DNA of 64,000 nucleotides from JAFGMQ01 sp036733345 (GCA_036733345.1 DAINAR010000004.1:58902-122901), one strand, 5' to 3'; positions 45,463-54,424 are shown, numbered from the stretch's first letter. Notes: generated by a model not told the origin, from the sequence alone. Numbers and translations are program-made.

Positions 45463-47232
45463 TTACGTCTCTGCAGTTACATCGAAAACAGGGAACGAAA
45501 GAGACACTATTGTTCCCGCTCCAAGCCTGCTTTCAATATCCATTTTCCCGTTATGGGCCTTCATTAAATGCTTTACGATGGACAGTCCCAGCCCTGTACC
45601 CCCGAGTTCCCGTGATCTCGTTTTATCAACACGGTAAAATCGTTCTCCAAGCCTGGAAATCTCCTGTTTTGGTATCCCGATCCCGGTATCACTTATTTTT
45701 ACAACAACAGCATCCCTCTCTTTCTGTAAAAAGGCATTCACCGAGATTTTTCCAGACTCCGGGGTAAATTTAACCGCATTATCGAGCACATTCAATAATA
45801 TTTGATTCAATCTGTCCCGGTCAGCCCTTATCGCAGGTAAATCTTCAGGTATGTCTCGTGAGATGCCTATATTTTTCTCTATTGCCTTTGCCTCGATAAT
45901 GGAGAATACAGAGTCGATTATCCCTCCGAGCGATACCTTTTCAAACAGAAAACGAGTCTCACCCAATTCCACATCTGAAATTGTGAAAAGATCATCTACG
46001 AGGCGATTGAGTCGTTCTGCGTTTTTCCCTATTGTATGCAGAAACTTAAGAGCTGTTTCCTCATGCTTAATCGCACCGTCCTGAAGTGTCTCAACAAAAC
46101 CCAGTATCGCTGTAAGCGGTGTTTTTATTTCATGGGTAATATTAGCAATAAAATCTGCCCTTGTTTTCTCCAGTTTTTTAAGGCGCGTCACATCGTGAAA
46201 GGCAATTATTGTCTTATCTTCACCCTTAGGCAGGCTCTGTATCGAGGAAATTGAAACGTCAAGGATCATGTCAACAGGGCTAACCAATATGATCTCCTCT
46301 GAAACGGGCAGTCCTGTTTCCCTGAATCGACTAATTGTGTCTTCAAGTTCAATGTTTCTGAATACTTCGATCGGAGTTCGGCCGATAATATCAATCTTTG
46401 TAGTCCCGAATATGGCTTTGAAAGCATCATTAAATTTCTCAATTCTTCCCCGATTGTCGAGAATTATTATACCATCTGCTATACTTGCAAATGCGGCTTC
46501 AAGCTTCCCTTTCTCTTCATTTGCCAGGTCAGCTTTATCCTTCAGTTCATTCACCATGTAATTTATATTTCTCGCCAGACGCCCCATTTCATCTTTTGAA
46601 CCGATAAGAAGTGATCCTGAAATGTCCCCGTTTCGTAATTTCCGGGTAAACTGCTCCATTTCCTGAATCGGAGAGGTCAGACGTGATGAAAAAGCAAATG
46701 CAATGAAGAAAGAAATCACGGCCACAAAGGCAAATGACCTGAAAATAATTACATTAAAGGCGCCTACAGCCTTTTTTATCTCACTCAGCGAACGGGACAA
46801 ACGCACATAACCTTTTATCTCCGAACCTTCTATTATAGGCACGGCAACATAAAGTGTATCAATGCCGAGGGTATGGCTGTAACGAATTGCCGTCCCGGAT
46901 CCTTTTATCCTTGCCTCCTGTATTTCGGTACGATTGAGATGGTTGTCCATTTCAGAAGCCATCCCTTCTGAATCCGAGAGCACGTTACCTTCCGAATCGA
47001 TGATGGTAATCCGCGAATCAGAAAGCTTTGCAAGATTTATAAGATTCGATTCCGCACCCTGTTTCGCAGATGAAAGGCTGATCATGCCCGCATAGGTGAT
47101 AAGATCAGATTTAATCTTTTCCTTGAGACTCGCTTTAATCTGTCCACTAACCATAAGGCCGACAATCGCCATAGCAATCAGTATAATGACGATGTAGGTT
47201 CCAAAAATCTTAAAAAATAAATTACCTTTCAT
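45463..47232 (-). CDS. phoR: Phosphate sensor kinase PhoR
   Basis: A 589-residue membrane kinase. Two membrane helices (about 5-27 and 150-172) flank an extracytoplasmic domain. HAMP (about 172-225), PAS (about 235-345), HisKA with H box ITHEIKTPLTAILGF, and HATPase with LDNAVKFTPESG and GLGLSIVKHLMK follow. The larger periplasmic domain distinguishes it from E. coli PhoR and resembles Gram-positive and deltaproteobacterial forms. The ATG is preferred over a TTG two codons earlier. It sits directly between phoU and phoB. Confidence 0.92.
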   Translation of the reverse strand: MKGNLFFKIFGTYIVIILIAMAIVGLMVSGQIKASLKEKIKSDLITYAGMISLSSAKQGAESNLINLAKLSDSRITIIDSEGNVLSDSEGMASEMDNHLNRTEIQEARIKGSGTAIRYSHTLGIDTLYVAVPIIEGSEIKGYVRLSRSLSEIKKAVGAFNVIIFRSFAFVAVISFFIAFAFSSRLTSPIQEMEQFTRKLRNGDISGSLLIGSKDEMGRLARNINYMVNELKDKADLANEEKGKLEAAFASIADGIIILDNRGRIEKFNDAFKAIFGTTKIDIIGRTPIEVFRNIELEDTISRFRETGLPVSEEIILVSPVDMILDVSISSIQSLPKGEDKTIIAFHDVTRLKKLEKTRADFIANITHEIKTPLTAILGFVETLQDGAIKHEETALKFLHTIGKNAERLNRLVDDLFTISDVELGETRFLFEKVSLGGIIDSVFSIIEAKAIEKNIGISRDIPEDLPAIRADRDRLNQILLNVLDNAVKFTPESGKISVNAFLQKERDAVVVKISDTGIGIPKQEISRLGERFYRVDKTRSRELGGTGLGLSIVKHLMKAHNGKMDIESRLGAGTIVSLSFPVFDVTAET

Positions 47233-47276
47233 GATCAAATCCTGCAGCTATCTTAAATATGGGACACTGGCCTCTA

Positions 47277-47963
47277 TCAGGTTTTTTCCGTCTTGGACCT
47301 GTGTCTTACGTTACGACCGGTAATAAGATAAATAATCATCACAGCGATACTTGTGGCATGATCTGAAATACGTTCAAGGTTCTTGGCAATCTGCATAATC
47401 AAAAGGGCTCTGTGGATCGTAGGAGGGTCTTCCATCATAAATGTAAGGAGTTCTCTGAATATCTGATCATTAAGATTATCAACAATTTCGTCCGACTTGA
47501 TGACTTCTTCGGCCAGATCATAGTCTTCCCTCACCAGTGCGTCCAGGCTGTTTTTAATCATCTGCTGTGCAGTATCAGACATTCGCGGCAGATCAATATA
47601 CGGTTTAAGCTGAGGTTTTTCATTTAGTAATAAGACCTTTTCAGCAATATTGGCAGCCATATCACCGATTCTTTCCAGATGACCATTAATCTTAATGGCT
47701 GTCGTAATAAAACGTAAATCCTTTGCAACCGGCTGCCTCAAAGCAATTACATCCAGGCATTTTTTTTCTATCTCCTTATCGAGCTGATTCAGCTGTTCAT
47801 CAGAATCAATCACCTTTCTGGCAAGTTGCGAATCCCTCTCCAGCAAAGATGTCATGGCATCCTGAATTGCTTTTTCCACAAAGGCTCCTGCATATAGAAT
47901 GTCTTCCCTTATATTCTGGAGTGCTTTTTCATAGTCACGACTTGTGTGTGCTTTCTGTTCCAT
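47277..47963 (-). CDS. phoU: Phosphate signalling protein PhoU
   Basis: A 228-residue protein made of two three-helix bundles. The metal-binding E/DxxxD-type motifs appear in ERIGDMAANIAEKV and ERISDHATSIAVMI. PhoU relays the state of the Pst transporter to PhoR and keeps the Pho response off when phosphate is plentiful. The ATG after GGAGG is used, and the longer frame upstream is not supported. It is separated from pstB by 229 nt that contain a MITE-like element. Confidence 0.93.
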   Translation of the reverse strand: MEQKAHTSRDYEKALQNIREDILYAGAFVEKAIQDAMTSLLERDSQLARKVIDSDEQLNQLDKEIEKKCLDVIALRQPVAKDLRFITTAIKINGHLERIGDMAANIAEKVLLLNEKPQLKPYIDLPRMSDTAQQMIKNSLDALVREDYDLAEEVIKSDEIVDNLNDQIFRELLTFMMEDPPTIHRALLIMQIAKNLERISDHATSIAVMIIYLITGRNVRHRSKTEKT

Positions 47964-48025
47964 TTTCCCTCCTCTCATCATCAAGCGATAACCCGGATGC
48001 AAAGGCCACGCCCTTGCTGTGAGCT

Positions 48026-48051
48026 GGAATTTTTACGAAGCCGTCAATATT
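48026..48051. repeat. Solo arm of the MITE-like repeat
   Basis: GGAATTTTTACGAAGCCGTC and the following AATATT repeat, with three mismatches, the outer arm of the element at 48078-48188 (48169-48194). It appears to be a detached second terminus of the same repeat type. Confidence 0.6.
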
Positions 48052-48077
48052 GATGAACCCAATAAAAGGATCAAACA

Positions 48078-48188
48078 GACGGCACAGTAAAAGGCTCTCC
48101 CGCAAGGCGGGACAAGGCGCGCAAATCAGTACGCTGCAATGACTAAAGATGAAGCCCAACCCGCAGATGGAGTTTTTACGCAGCCGTC
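48078..48188. repeat. MITE-like palindromic element between pstB and phoU
   Basis: A 111-bp element with inverted ends: GACGGCACAGTAAAA on the left and TTTTTACGCAGCCGTC on the right (GACGGC-3 nt-GTAAAA in mirrored order). The interior can fold (CTCCCGCAAGGCGGGA). It resembles dispersed repeats I associate with Desulfobacterota genomes. It starts 4 nt after the pstB stop, so it lies inside the pst transcript. Confidence 0.65.
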
Positions 48189-48192
48189 AATA

Positions 48193-48966
48193 TTAGCCAA
48201 ATCTTCCCGTGATATATTCTTCAGTCTGTTTTTCATCAGGTTTTGTAAATAATTTTTCTGTCGGATTAAACTCAATAAGCCTTCCAAGATAGAAAAACCC
48301 CGTATAGTCAGATACCCTTGCTGCCTGCTGCATATTGTGAGTAACGATAATAATCGTATATTCTCTTTTAAGTTCAGCAATTAATTCCTCTATCTTTGCC
48401 GTGGATATCGGGTCAAGAGCTGACGTCGGTTCATCCATCAGCAGCACATCGGGCTTCATTGCCAGAGCACGGGCAATACAGAGCCGCTGTTGCTGCCCGC
48501 CAGAAAGCATCATGGCGGACTGGTTCAGGATGTCTTTTACCTCATCCCAGAGGGAAGCATGCTCAAGGCTTTGCTGCACCAGGGCCTCCTGCGCCTTCTT
48601 ACTGCGCACGCCATTCAGTTTTGGTCCATAGGTAATATTATCAAATATTGTTTTCGGAAAGGGATTTGGCTTCTGGAAAACCATTCCTATTCTTCGCCGC
48701 ACATCAACCGGATCGACACCGGAATCGTAAATATTTGCTCTTTCAAAAAGCACTTCCCCTTCGACTCTCGTCCCATCAATAAGATCATTCATCCTGTTGA
48801 GCAGCCTCAGCAGTGTCGACTTGCCGCATCCTGACGGGCCTATCAGCGCTGTTACATTATTCTTCTGGAAATCCATTGTGACGTCGGTCAGGGCTTTAAA
48901 AGTACCGTAATAGAAATTTACATTTCTAGTCTGTATAATAATATCATCACCTTCTATGTTTACCAT
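48193..48966 (-). CDS. pstB: Phosphate ABC transporter ATPase PstB
   Basis: A 257-residue ATPase. Walker A is GPSGCGKST, the Q-loop is MVFQKPNPFPKTIFDNITYG (diagnostic for PstB), the signature is LSGGQQQR, Walker B is VLLMDEPTSALDP and the switch His is in VTHNMQQA. It powers high-affinity phosphate import through PstCA. Its start lies inside the end of pstA (7-nt overlap). Confidence 0.95.
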   Translation of the reverse strand: MVNIEGDDIIIQTRNVNFYYGTFKALTDVTMDFQKNNVTALIGPSGCGKSTLLRLLNRMNDLIDGTRVEGEVLFERANIYDSGVDPVDVRRRIGMVFQKPNPFPKTIFDNITYGPKLNGVRSKKAQEALVQQSLEHASLWDEVKDILNQSAMMLSGGQQQRLCIARALAMKPDVLLMDEPTSALDPISTAKIEELIAELKREYTIIIVTHNMQQAARVSDYTGFFYLGRLIEFNPTEKLFTKPDEKQTEEYITGRFG

Positions 48967-49814
48967 CTTTTTTTCTTTCTTATGTAGCTGCGTATTATTA
49001 TTGCAATCAGATCGACTCCCAGAACCAGGGCCACCAGGACAAGAACCGTTCCATACTGCAGCGGCCTCGTTTCCTCAATATGTGTACCCGCCGTTGCCAG
49101 TACATATACATGGTAAGGCAGCGCCATAACCTCATCAAAAATTGATGAAGGCAGCTTTGCTGTAAAAAATGCTGCCGCAGTAAACATAATCGGAGCGGTT
49201 TCTCCAGCGGCCCGTCCTATACCAAGAATAGAGCCGGTCAGGATGCCTGGCAAGGCGTTAGGCAGGACGATACGCAGTGTTGTCTGCCATTTTGATACAC
49301 CAAGACCGAGAGACGCCTCCCGAAATGTCTGTGGAACTGCTTTCAGTGCTTCTTCGGAAGCCCCTATAATAGTTGGCAGGATAAGAAATCCCAGAGTCAA
49401 TGCCCCTGATAAGACACATGATCCGAACTGAAGAAAGACAACGAACAGCCCCAGGCCAAAAAGCCCGAACACGATTGACGGGACCCCTGCGAGGCAGTTC
49501 ACTCCGATTCTTATAATCCTGATAACCGGTCCCTGCTTTGCGTATTCGCTTAAGTAGATAGCCGACGAAATGCCCAGAGGCATGGCAATTAAAATGGCAC
49601 CGGCCGTCAAATATATTGTGCCTAATATTGCCGGCATAATGCCGCCTTTTGTCATTGAATCTCGCGGTGCCTGGGTAAGGAATCCCCAGTTGATGGCTCC
49701 AATACCATTTGAAAAAATATATAAAAGGAATGCAGCAATGGCCACTGCAATTGAAAAGGCCGCAAGGCGAACAATCGCAAAGAATGCATATTGTTTTAAA
49801 TAACGCCATCTCAT
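48960..49814 (-). CDS. pstA: Phosphate ABC transporter permease PstA
   Basis: A 284-residue permease with six membrane helices. Typical sequences are GGIMPAILGTIYLT, GVPSIVFGLFGLGLFV and the EAA loop REASLGLGVSKWQTTLRIVLP. With PstC it forms the phosphate channel. It overlaps pstC by 4 nt and pstB by 7 nt, giving tight coupling. Confidence 0.94.
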   Translation of the reverse strand: MRWRYLKQYAFFAIVRLAAFSIAVAIAAFLLYIFSNGIGAINWGFLTQAPRDSMTKGGIMPAILGTIYLTAGAILIAMPLGISSAIYLSEYAKQGPVIRIIRIGVNCLAGVPSIVFGLFGLGLFVVFLQFGSCVLSGALTLGFLILPTIIGASEEALKAVPQTFREASLGLGVSKWQTTLRIVLPNALPGILTGSILGIGRAAGETAPIMFTAAAFFTAKLPSSIFDEVMALPYHVYVLATAGTHIEETRPLQYGTVLVLVALVLGVDLIAIIIRSYIRKKKRW

Positions 49815-50698
49815 AGCGTGGCAGATCCTACCTGTTTGAATTTATGTGAAACATAGTCGGCAACCAGATTGAAACCAAGTGTCAGGAAAAACAGTATGAT
49901 TCCGGTTGCAAACAGGGCATGATAATGATCGCTGCGGAATGGAGCTTCACCCATTTCAGCAGCAATACTTGCCGGCATAGGCCGAACCGAATCAAAGATA
50001 CTTTCCGGTATTGCAGCAGCACCGCCTGCAACCATGAGTACAACCATTGTCTCGCCTATGGCCCTGGCCATGCCGAGAATCACTGCAGTCGATATCCCGG
50101 AAAGAGCAGCCGGAACAATCACCTTTGCTATGGTTTCAAAACGCGTTGCCCCAAGTGCATATGAAGCCTCCTTGAACTCCTGCGGCACTGAATAAAGGGC
50201 ATCCTCGGATATACTGGCGATTGTGGGTACCGCCATCAATGCCAGCACCAGAGATGCGTTAACAATATTCAAACCTGTCGGTAAATCGAAAGTTTCCTGA
50301 AGCCACGGTGCAAGCACAGCCATACCGAAAAAACCAAGTACAACAGAGGGCAGTCCGGCAAGGAGTTCGATTACCGGCTTGAATATTTCCTTTATTAACG
50401 GGGCTGCAATCTCGGAAATATAGACAGCCGACAGAATACCGAGAGGTATTGCAATAATAGAAGCAAAAAAAGTAACTATAAATGAACCGATAATCAGTGC
50501 ACCGATCCCGAATGAAGGCGGATCATAGGTCGGATACCACTCAACTCCGAATATGAAATCCTTAAATGAAACAACCTTGAAAACCGGAATTCCTTCCATA
50601 AACAGGAATAGTATAATGAGACCTAGAATAACAATGGAGACCAGGGCAATAAACAGGAATGCTTTTTTTATAATTATCTCTTTTGTTTTTCTCTTCAT
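49811..50698 (-). CDS. pstC: Phosphate ABC transporter permease PstC
   Basis: A 295-residue permease with six membrane helices. AGLPSVVLGFFGMAVLAPWL and the EAA loop KEASYALGATRFETIAKVIV are characteristic, as is ARAIGETMVVLMVAGG. The ATG used is three codons inside a frame that could start at GTG. Neither has a strong ribosome-binding site, which may limit permease output. It follows pstS across a gap with a perfect 10-bp stem-loop. Confidence 0.93.
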   Translation of the reverse strand: MKRKTKEIIIKKAFLFIALVSIVILGLIILFLFMEGIPVFKVVSFKDFIFGVEWYPTYDPPSFGIGALIIGSFIVTFFASIIAIPLGILSAVYISEIAAPLIKEIFKPVIELLAGLPSVVLGFFGMAVLAPWLQETFDLPTGLNIVNASLVLALMAVPTIASISEDALYSVPQEFKEASYALGATRFETIAKVIVPAALSGISTAVILGMARAIGETMVVLMVAGGAAAIPESIFDSVRPMPASIAAEMGEAPFRSDHYHALFATGIILFFLTLGFNLVADYVSHKFKQVGSATL

Positions 50699-50726
50699 GA
50701 GTTGCACATCTATTTCTATGTGGTAA

Positions 50727-50780
50727 GCTGCCGGCAGGTGACCTGCTGTTTATAATAGAAGTCACGCTTATGCCGGCAGC
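50727..50780 (-). promoter_or_regulatory. Stem-loop between pstS and pstC
   Basis: GCTGCCGGCA and TGCCGGCAGC form a perfect 10-bp stem with a 34-nt loop. It lies in the pstS-pstC gap without a directly following U-tract. It could protect the pstS part of the mRNA or reduce read-through. Confidence 0.75.
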
Positions 50781-50804
50781 GGCAGATTAATGAGCTGGCC
50801 TTTT

Positions 50805-51626
50805 TTAATAGAGCGGAATATATCCCTCTTTTTTAACGATATCCTGACCTTCTTTGCTTAAAACAAAGTTTATAAATGAATAAACTTTTCCTTTCGGCCA
50901 TCCGCTGGTAAACATGAATAAGGGCCGGGCAACAGGGAATACACCAGATAAAACCGTCTCAACCGATGCCTTTACTCCACCGACATCCAAAGCTTTTACA
51001 CTTTTATTCAAATAACCGTATCCTATATACCCAATTGCATACTTATTATTTGATACTGTCTGAACAACAGCACCGTTCGAGGCCTGCAACTGTGCCCTTG
51101 GTGATACCTTTGCCTTGTTAAGAACTTTTTCTTCCCAGACTTCGTAGGTACCAGAACTCGTGTCACGCGAAACAACAACGATCTGGAGATCCGCACCGCC
51201 CACTTCTTTCCAGTTACGTATTTTTCCCTGGTAGATAAGGCTTAACTGCTCGATTGTCAGATCGCCGACATTATTCGAAGGATGAACAATCGGCACAATG
51301 GCGTCAATAGCTACACGGTGAGGAACAGGGTATATGCCCTTTTCCACAGCCATAGTGATTTCCTTGTCTTTGATGAAACGTGACGAGTTGGCAATGTCGG
51401 TCGATTTATCAACAAGGGCTTTAATGCCGTTGCCTGAACCGCCGCCGGAAATAGAAATGTTGACACCGGGATGTTTTTTCATATAGGCCTCGGCACATGC
51501 CTGCGCTACTGGAAGCACCGTGGTTGAACCTTTGATCACGATAGTTTCAACTGCAAGAGCAGCACCGGATCCTGCAAAAGCAATACACATAAAGGCAATA
51601 AATAAAATGTTAATAATCCTTTTCAT
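50805..51626 (-). CDS. pstS: Periplasmic phosphate-binding protein PstS
   Basis: A 273-residue binding protein. The signal peptide ends near residue 25 (GAALA). The phosphate loop segments IKGSTTVLPVAQACAEAY and ISGGGSGNGIKALVDKSTDIANSS are visible, as is SRDTSSGTYEVWEEKVL. It binds phosphate tightly and hands it to PstCA. It heads the pst-pho operon under two Pho boxes. Confidence 0.95.
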   Translation of the reverse strand: MKRIINILFIAFMCIAFAGSGAALAVETIVIKGSTTVLPVAQACAEAYMKKHPGVNISISGGGSGNGIKALVDKSTDIANSSRFIKDKEITMAVEKGIYPVPHRVAIDAIVPIVHPSNNVGDLTIEQLSLIYQGKIRNWKEVGGADLQIVVVSRDTSSGTYEVWEEKVLNKAKVSPRAQLQASNGAVVQTVSNNKYAIGYIGYGYLNKSVKALDVGGVKASVETVLSGVFPVARPLFMFTSGWPKGKVYSFINFVLSKEGQDIVKKEGYIPLY

Positions 51627-51684
51627 TTTTGGTTCCTCCTTGATAATGAGTATTTATTATTAAAAATATTAAGTTTGAGGGAAC

Positions 51685-51716
51685 CCTATACAACAAATAT
51701 TACATTAGTATGACAG
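51685..51716 (-). promoter_or_regulatory. Pho box and -10 of the pstS promoter
   Basis: The minus strand reads CTGTCAT-ACTA-ATGTAAT (51699-51716), the PhoB direct-repeat layout of two 7-mers with a 4-nt spacer. TATAGG (51685-51690) follows 8 nt later as a -10, with no good -35, as expected of a PhoB-activated promoter. The start would be about 50 nt upstream of the pstS ATG. Confidence 0.8.
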
Positions 51717-51798
51717 CCTTATTAAGAATTAAAGAAGCTTAATTATTTCAATATTTTCTAATTATTTTTGCTATACTTCACTATTGTCACAGTTATTC

Positions 51799-51816
51799 AT
51801 TACATTTTTATGACAA
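51799..51816 (-). promoter_or_regulatory. Second, distal Pho box
   Basis: The minus strand reads TTGTCAT-AAAA-ATGTAAT, the same layout as the proximal box and exactly 100 bp upstream of it. It may be an extra PhoB site for pstS. Between 51817 and 51990, which lies beyond fdhD's 3' end, nothing else was recognised. Confidence 0.7.
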
Positions 51817-51990
51817 CTGGATGAATATTCAATTACATGTCTCTGGGGAGTAAATCTGTAGGAAACTCAAAGGGAATTTTGAATAGAATGGAAACTCCTG
51901 TTTGCATTACATCAGGAAAATAATTACAGATTAAAACGGTTACGATAAGCAGTATGGAAATAGTCTTTCAATGCTGAATCAGAGGCAGGA

Positions 51991-52758
51991 TCAAATGATC
52001 CGCTCCTCGCCGCTGAAAACGATCATCCGGTTTCCCCTTGCCTGTGCGACCAGGGTGAGATTAGCTTCCCGCGCAAGTTTTACTGCCTGGTTGGTAGGGG
52101 AGCCCAGCGCAGCAATCACTGGTACCCGGCATTGGAGTATTTTTGACAGTATCTCCGAAGAGATCCTCCCGCTGGCAAGCATGATTTTATCATCAAATCC
52201 TGTATCCATTATAAGCGTTTCCCCTATGACCTTGTCTACTGCGTTGTGCCTTCCGATATCCTCACGAAAGATAATGATCTTCTCGGGATAGGCCAGTCCT
52301 CCGCTGTGAATACCCCTGGTATGCTGGTGTTCTTCTGATAGTTTCTGGAATGCCTTCATTAGTGTGGTGATATCACTGCTGTTAACACGCATATCGTTTT
52401 CAAGTTTTTGTCTATTTATCACGTCGAGAGGGTTATGAAAAATAACCCCCTTTCCGCACCCTGAAGTATAAACCCTTTTGAAAACAATATCTTCACCGAA
52501 GCTCTCGTCCTCTATTTCCGTCATCGCATTCCATCTGTCCTTATCTATAGTTATGGATTTCAGGGATGATATCTCCTGCAGAAGTCCTGCTGTATAGAGG
52601 AAACCCATCACCAGGTTTCTGCTATGATCGGGACTGCAAAGGAGCGTAGCAATTTCTCTGCCGTTCACTATAATAGTAAGGGGAACTTCTTCACTCACAA
52701 GCGCGGTATTTGATGTCCGTACCCCATTCTTTATGATTGTTACCTCAAATGACTCCAT
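51991..52758 (-). CDS. fdhD: Formate dehydrogenase sulfurtransferase FdhD
   Basis: A 255-residue FdhD protein. FdhD passes sulfur from a cysteine desulfurase to the molybdenum cofactor of formate dehydrogenase. Landmarks are EVPLTIIVNGREIATLLCSP, LVMGFLYTAGLL, RVYTSGCGKG and FREDIGRHNAVDKVIG. The loop that carries CxxC in E. coli reads C101-G-K-G here, so only the first cysteine is kept. It follows a cysteine desulfurase gene by 30 nt, the natural sulfur donor. No formate dehydrogenase gene is in the window. Confidence 0.92.
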   Translation of the reverse strand: MESFEVTIIKNGVRTSNTALVSEEVPLTIIVNGREIATLLCSPDHSRNLVMGFLYTAGLLQEISSLKSITIDKDRWNAMTEIEDESFGEDIVFKRVYTSGCGKGVIFHNPLDVINRQKLENDMRVNSSDITTLMKAFQKLSEEHQHTRGIHSGGLAYPEKIIIFREDIGRHNAVDKVIGETLIMDTGFDDKIMLASGRISSEILSKILQCRVPVIAALGSPTNQAVKLAREANLTLVAQARGNRMIVFSGEERII

Positions 52759-52788
52759 TTTTATTACCTCGGCAAAATAAAAATCCGC

Positions 52789-53976
52789 CTATTTGCCATG
52801 TGCATATTGTTGAATTTTTTTCTTATAGGAAGCTGACATGGTCCGCAATTTTTTAACAATCCCGGGGAGAATCTCGGTGACATAATCAACCTCCTTCTCA
52901 GATGTATGCCGTCCAAGCGTAAATCTCAGCGTACCACGGGCTGTTTCCTGAGGAATACCGATTGCCATGATCACATGGGAAGGTTCAAGACTTAATGACA
53001 TGCACGCAGACCCTGTTGAACATGCAATCCCTGCCATATCAAGAGAAAGTAATAGAGATTCGCCTTCCACGTATTTAAATGATATATTAATGTTGTTAGG
53101 AAGACGAAGATTTGGATGCCCGTTAAGCCGGCAATATTCGATATTGTCGAGAATCCCATGTATCATACGGTCTCTCAGTGCTGTTAATCTCTCAGCTTCT
53201 GAACCTGAGTCCTTGACGGCAAGCTCCACAGCCTTCCCCAGGCCCACTATTCCCGTAACATTGTGTGTCGAGGCCCTGCGTCCCTTCTCCTGATCTCCGC
53301 CATGCAATAACGGCTGGATAGAAGTGCCTTTTCGAATATAGAGAATGCCCACACCTTTAGGACCGTAGATTTTATGTCCGGAGACACTTAAAAGATCAAC
53401 ATTCAGCTCATCCACATTAACGGGCAGATGCCCCAGGGTTTGAACCGCATCCGTATGAAAAATAATTCCATGTTCACGGGCGACATTCCCTATCTCGGCA
53501 ACAGGTTGTATGGTTCCGATTTCATTGTTCCCATGCATTATTGAAATCAAAATGGTCCTGCTTGTAATCGCCTGCTTTACATCCTGGGGATCGACAAAGC
53601 CATCTCCGTCAACGGGCAGACGGGTCACCTTAAAACCATGTTTCTCGAAAAAACGACAGGTATCCAGAACTGCATGGTGCTCAATCGAAGAGGTAATGAT
53701 ATGATTTCCTTTTTCTTGACTGGCATATGCAATGCCTTTAACCGCGAAGTTGTCACTTTCAGACCCCCCGCTTGTGAACACGATCTCTTCCGGATCAGCT
53801 CCGATGGACAACGCAATTTTCTGTCTTGCAGTCTCGATGGCATATTTAGCTTCCTGTCCGAATGCATGGAGACTTGACGGATTGCCGAAGGTCTTTGAAA
53901 AAAAAGGCAGCATGGCAGCAACCACCGCCTCATGAGCCGGCGTTGTCGCCCCATAGTCCATATATATCTTCTTCAT
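52789..53976 (-). CDS. Cysteine desulfurase (NifS/IscS family)
   Basis: A 395-residue PLP enzyme. It shows YMDYGATTPAHEAVVAAM, HTDAVQTLGHLP, the PLP Lys K202 in SVSGHKIYGPKGVG and the persulfide Cys C325 in STGSACMSLSLEPSHV. It removes sulfur from cysteine for Fe-S clusters, thiolation or, given the fdhD neighbour, the molybdenum cofactor of formate dehydrogenase. The C-terminal pattern is NifS/IscS group I. The gene is preceded by a long leader that contains a palindromic repeat element. Confidence 0.92.
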   Translation of the reverse strand: MKKIYMDYGATTPAHEAVVAAMLPFFSKTFGNPSSLHAFGQEAKYAIETARQKIALSIGADPEEIVFTSGGSESDNFAVKGIAYASQEKGNHIITSSIEHHAVLDTCRFFEKHGFKVTRLPVDGDGFVDPQDVKQAITSRTILISIMHGNNEIGTIQPVAEIGNVAREHGIIFHTDAVQTLGHLPVNVDELNVDLLSVSGHKIYGPKGVGILYIRKGTSIQPLLHGGDQEKGRRASTHNVTGIVGLGKAVELAVKDSGSEAERLTALRDRMIHGILDNIEYCRLNGHPNLRLPNNINISFKYVEGESLLLSLDMAGIACSTGSACMSLSLEPSHVIMAIGIPQETARGTLRFTLGRHTSEKEVDYVTEILPGIVKKLRTMSASYKKKIQQYAHGK

Positions 53977-54063
53977 TGCAAATAACCTTTATACCCACCC
54001 TCTGCCATATATCTCCCAACAGGTCAGGTATCAGTCGTTACCGCCTCCTCGTTGAAAAAATGA

Positions 54064-54211
54064 ATTACACCGCCGCAAGCAGCGGGGTATCTTAAAAAGC
54101 ATTGAAGGCCCCAAGGGGCGCGGATACTTGTCCGCCGTATTTATGGCGGGCTTGTCTGGCTTTTACCAGCCTCTGGATGGTTTATCAGCCTTCGGCTGAC
54201 TGGCGGATTGA
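54064..54211. repeat. Palindromic dispersed repeat, copy A
   Basis: A unit of about 148 bp. It starts with a hairpin (CACCGCCGCAAGCAGCGGGG), continues GTATCTTAAAAAGCATTGAA, a second hairpin GGCCCCAAGGGGC, a variable middle, and ends in ATCAGCCTTCGGCTGACTGG. The same order is found at 63797-63949. It carries no gene, so it is a REP/BIME- or MITE-like element. Confidence 0.75.
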
Positions 54212-54424
54212 ATCAGCCTTTAATCAACTATAATTATTATCTTTTTAACAGGAATTAAAATACAGTTGCGCACTTTGTCAAGTACTTTCATTTTGTCAGG
54301 ATTCTGACTCATGTCACCATGGGATTATAGATAAAAGGAAGGCTCAGATTATAAGTAACTAATGGTAATAATTAGTTGTTTGTTTTATAAGCGAATTACT
54401 GACATAGCTTTTCTCTTACGCCTT
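54212..54424. promoter_or_regulatory. Promoter region of the desulfurase-fdhD transcript
   Basis: The minus strand has TTGACA (54276-54281), 16 nt and TTTAAT (54254-54259). Transcription from here would run through repeat copy A before reaching the cysteine desulfurase gene, giving a leader of about 270 nt. The rest of the stretch up to the glpC stop holds nothing recognisable. Confidence 0.5.
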
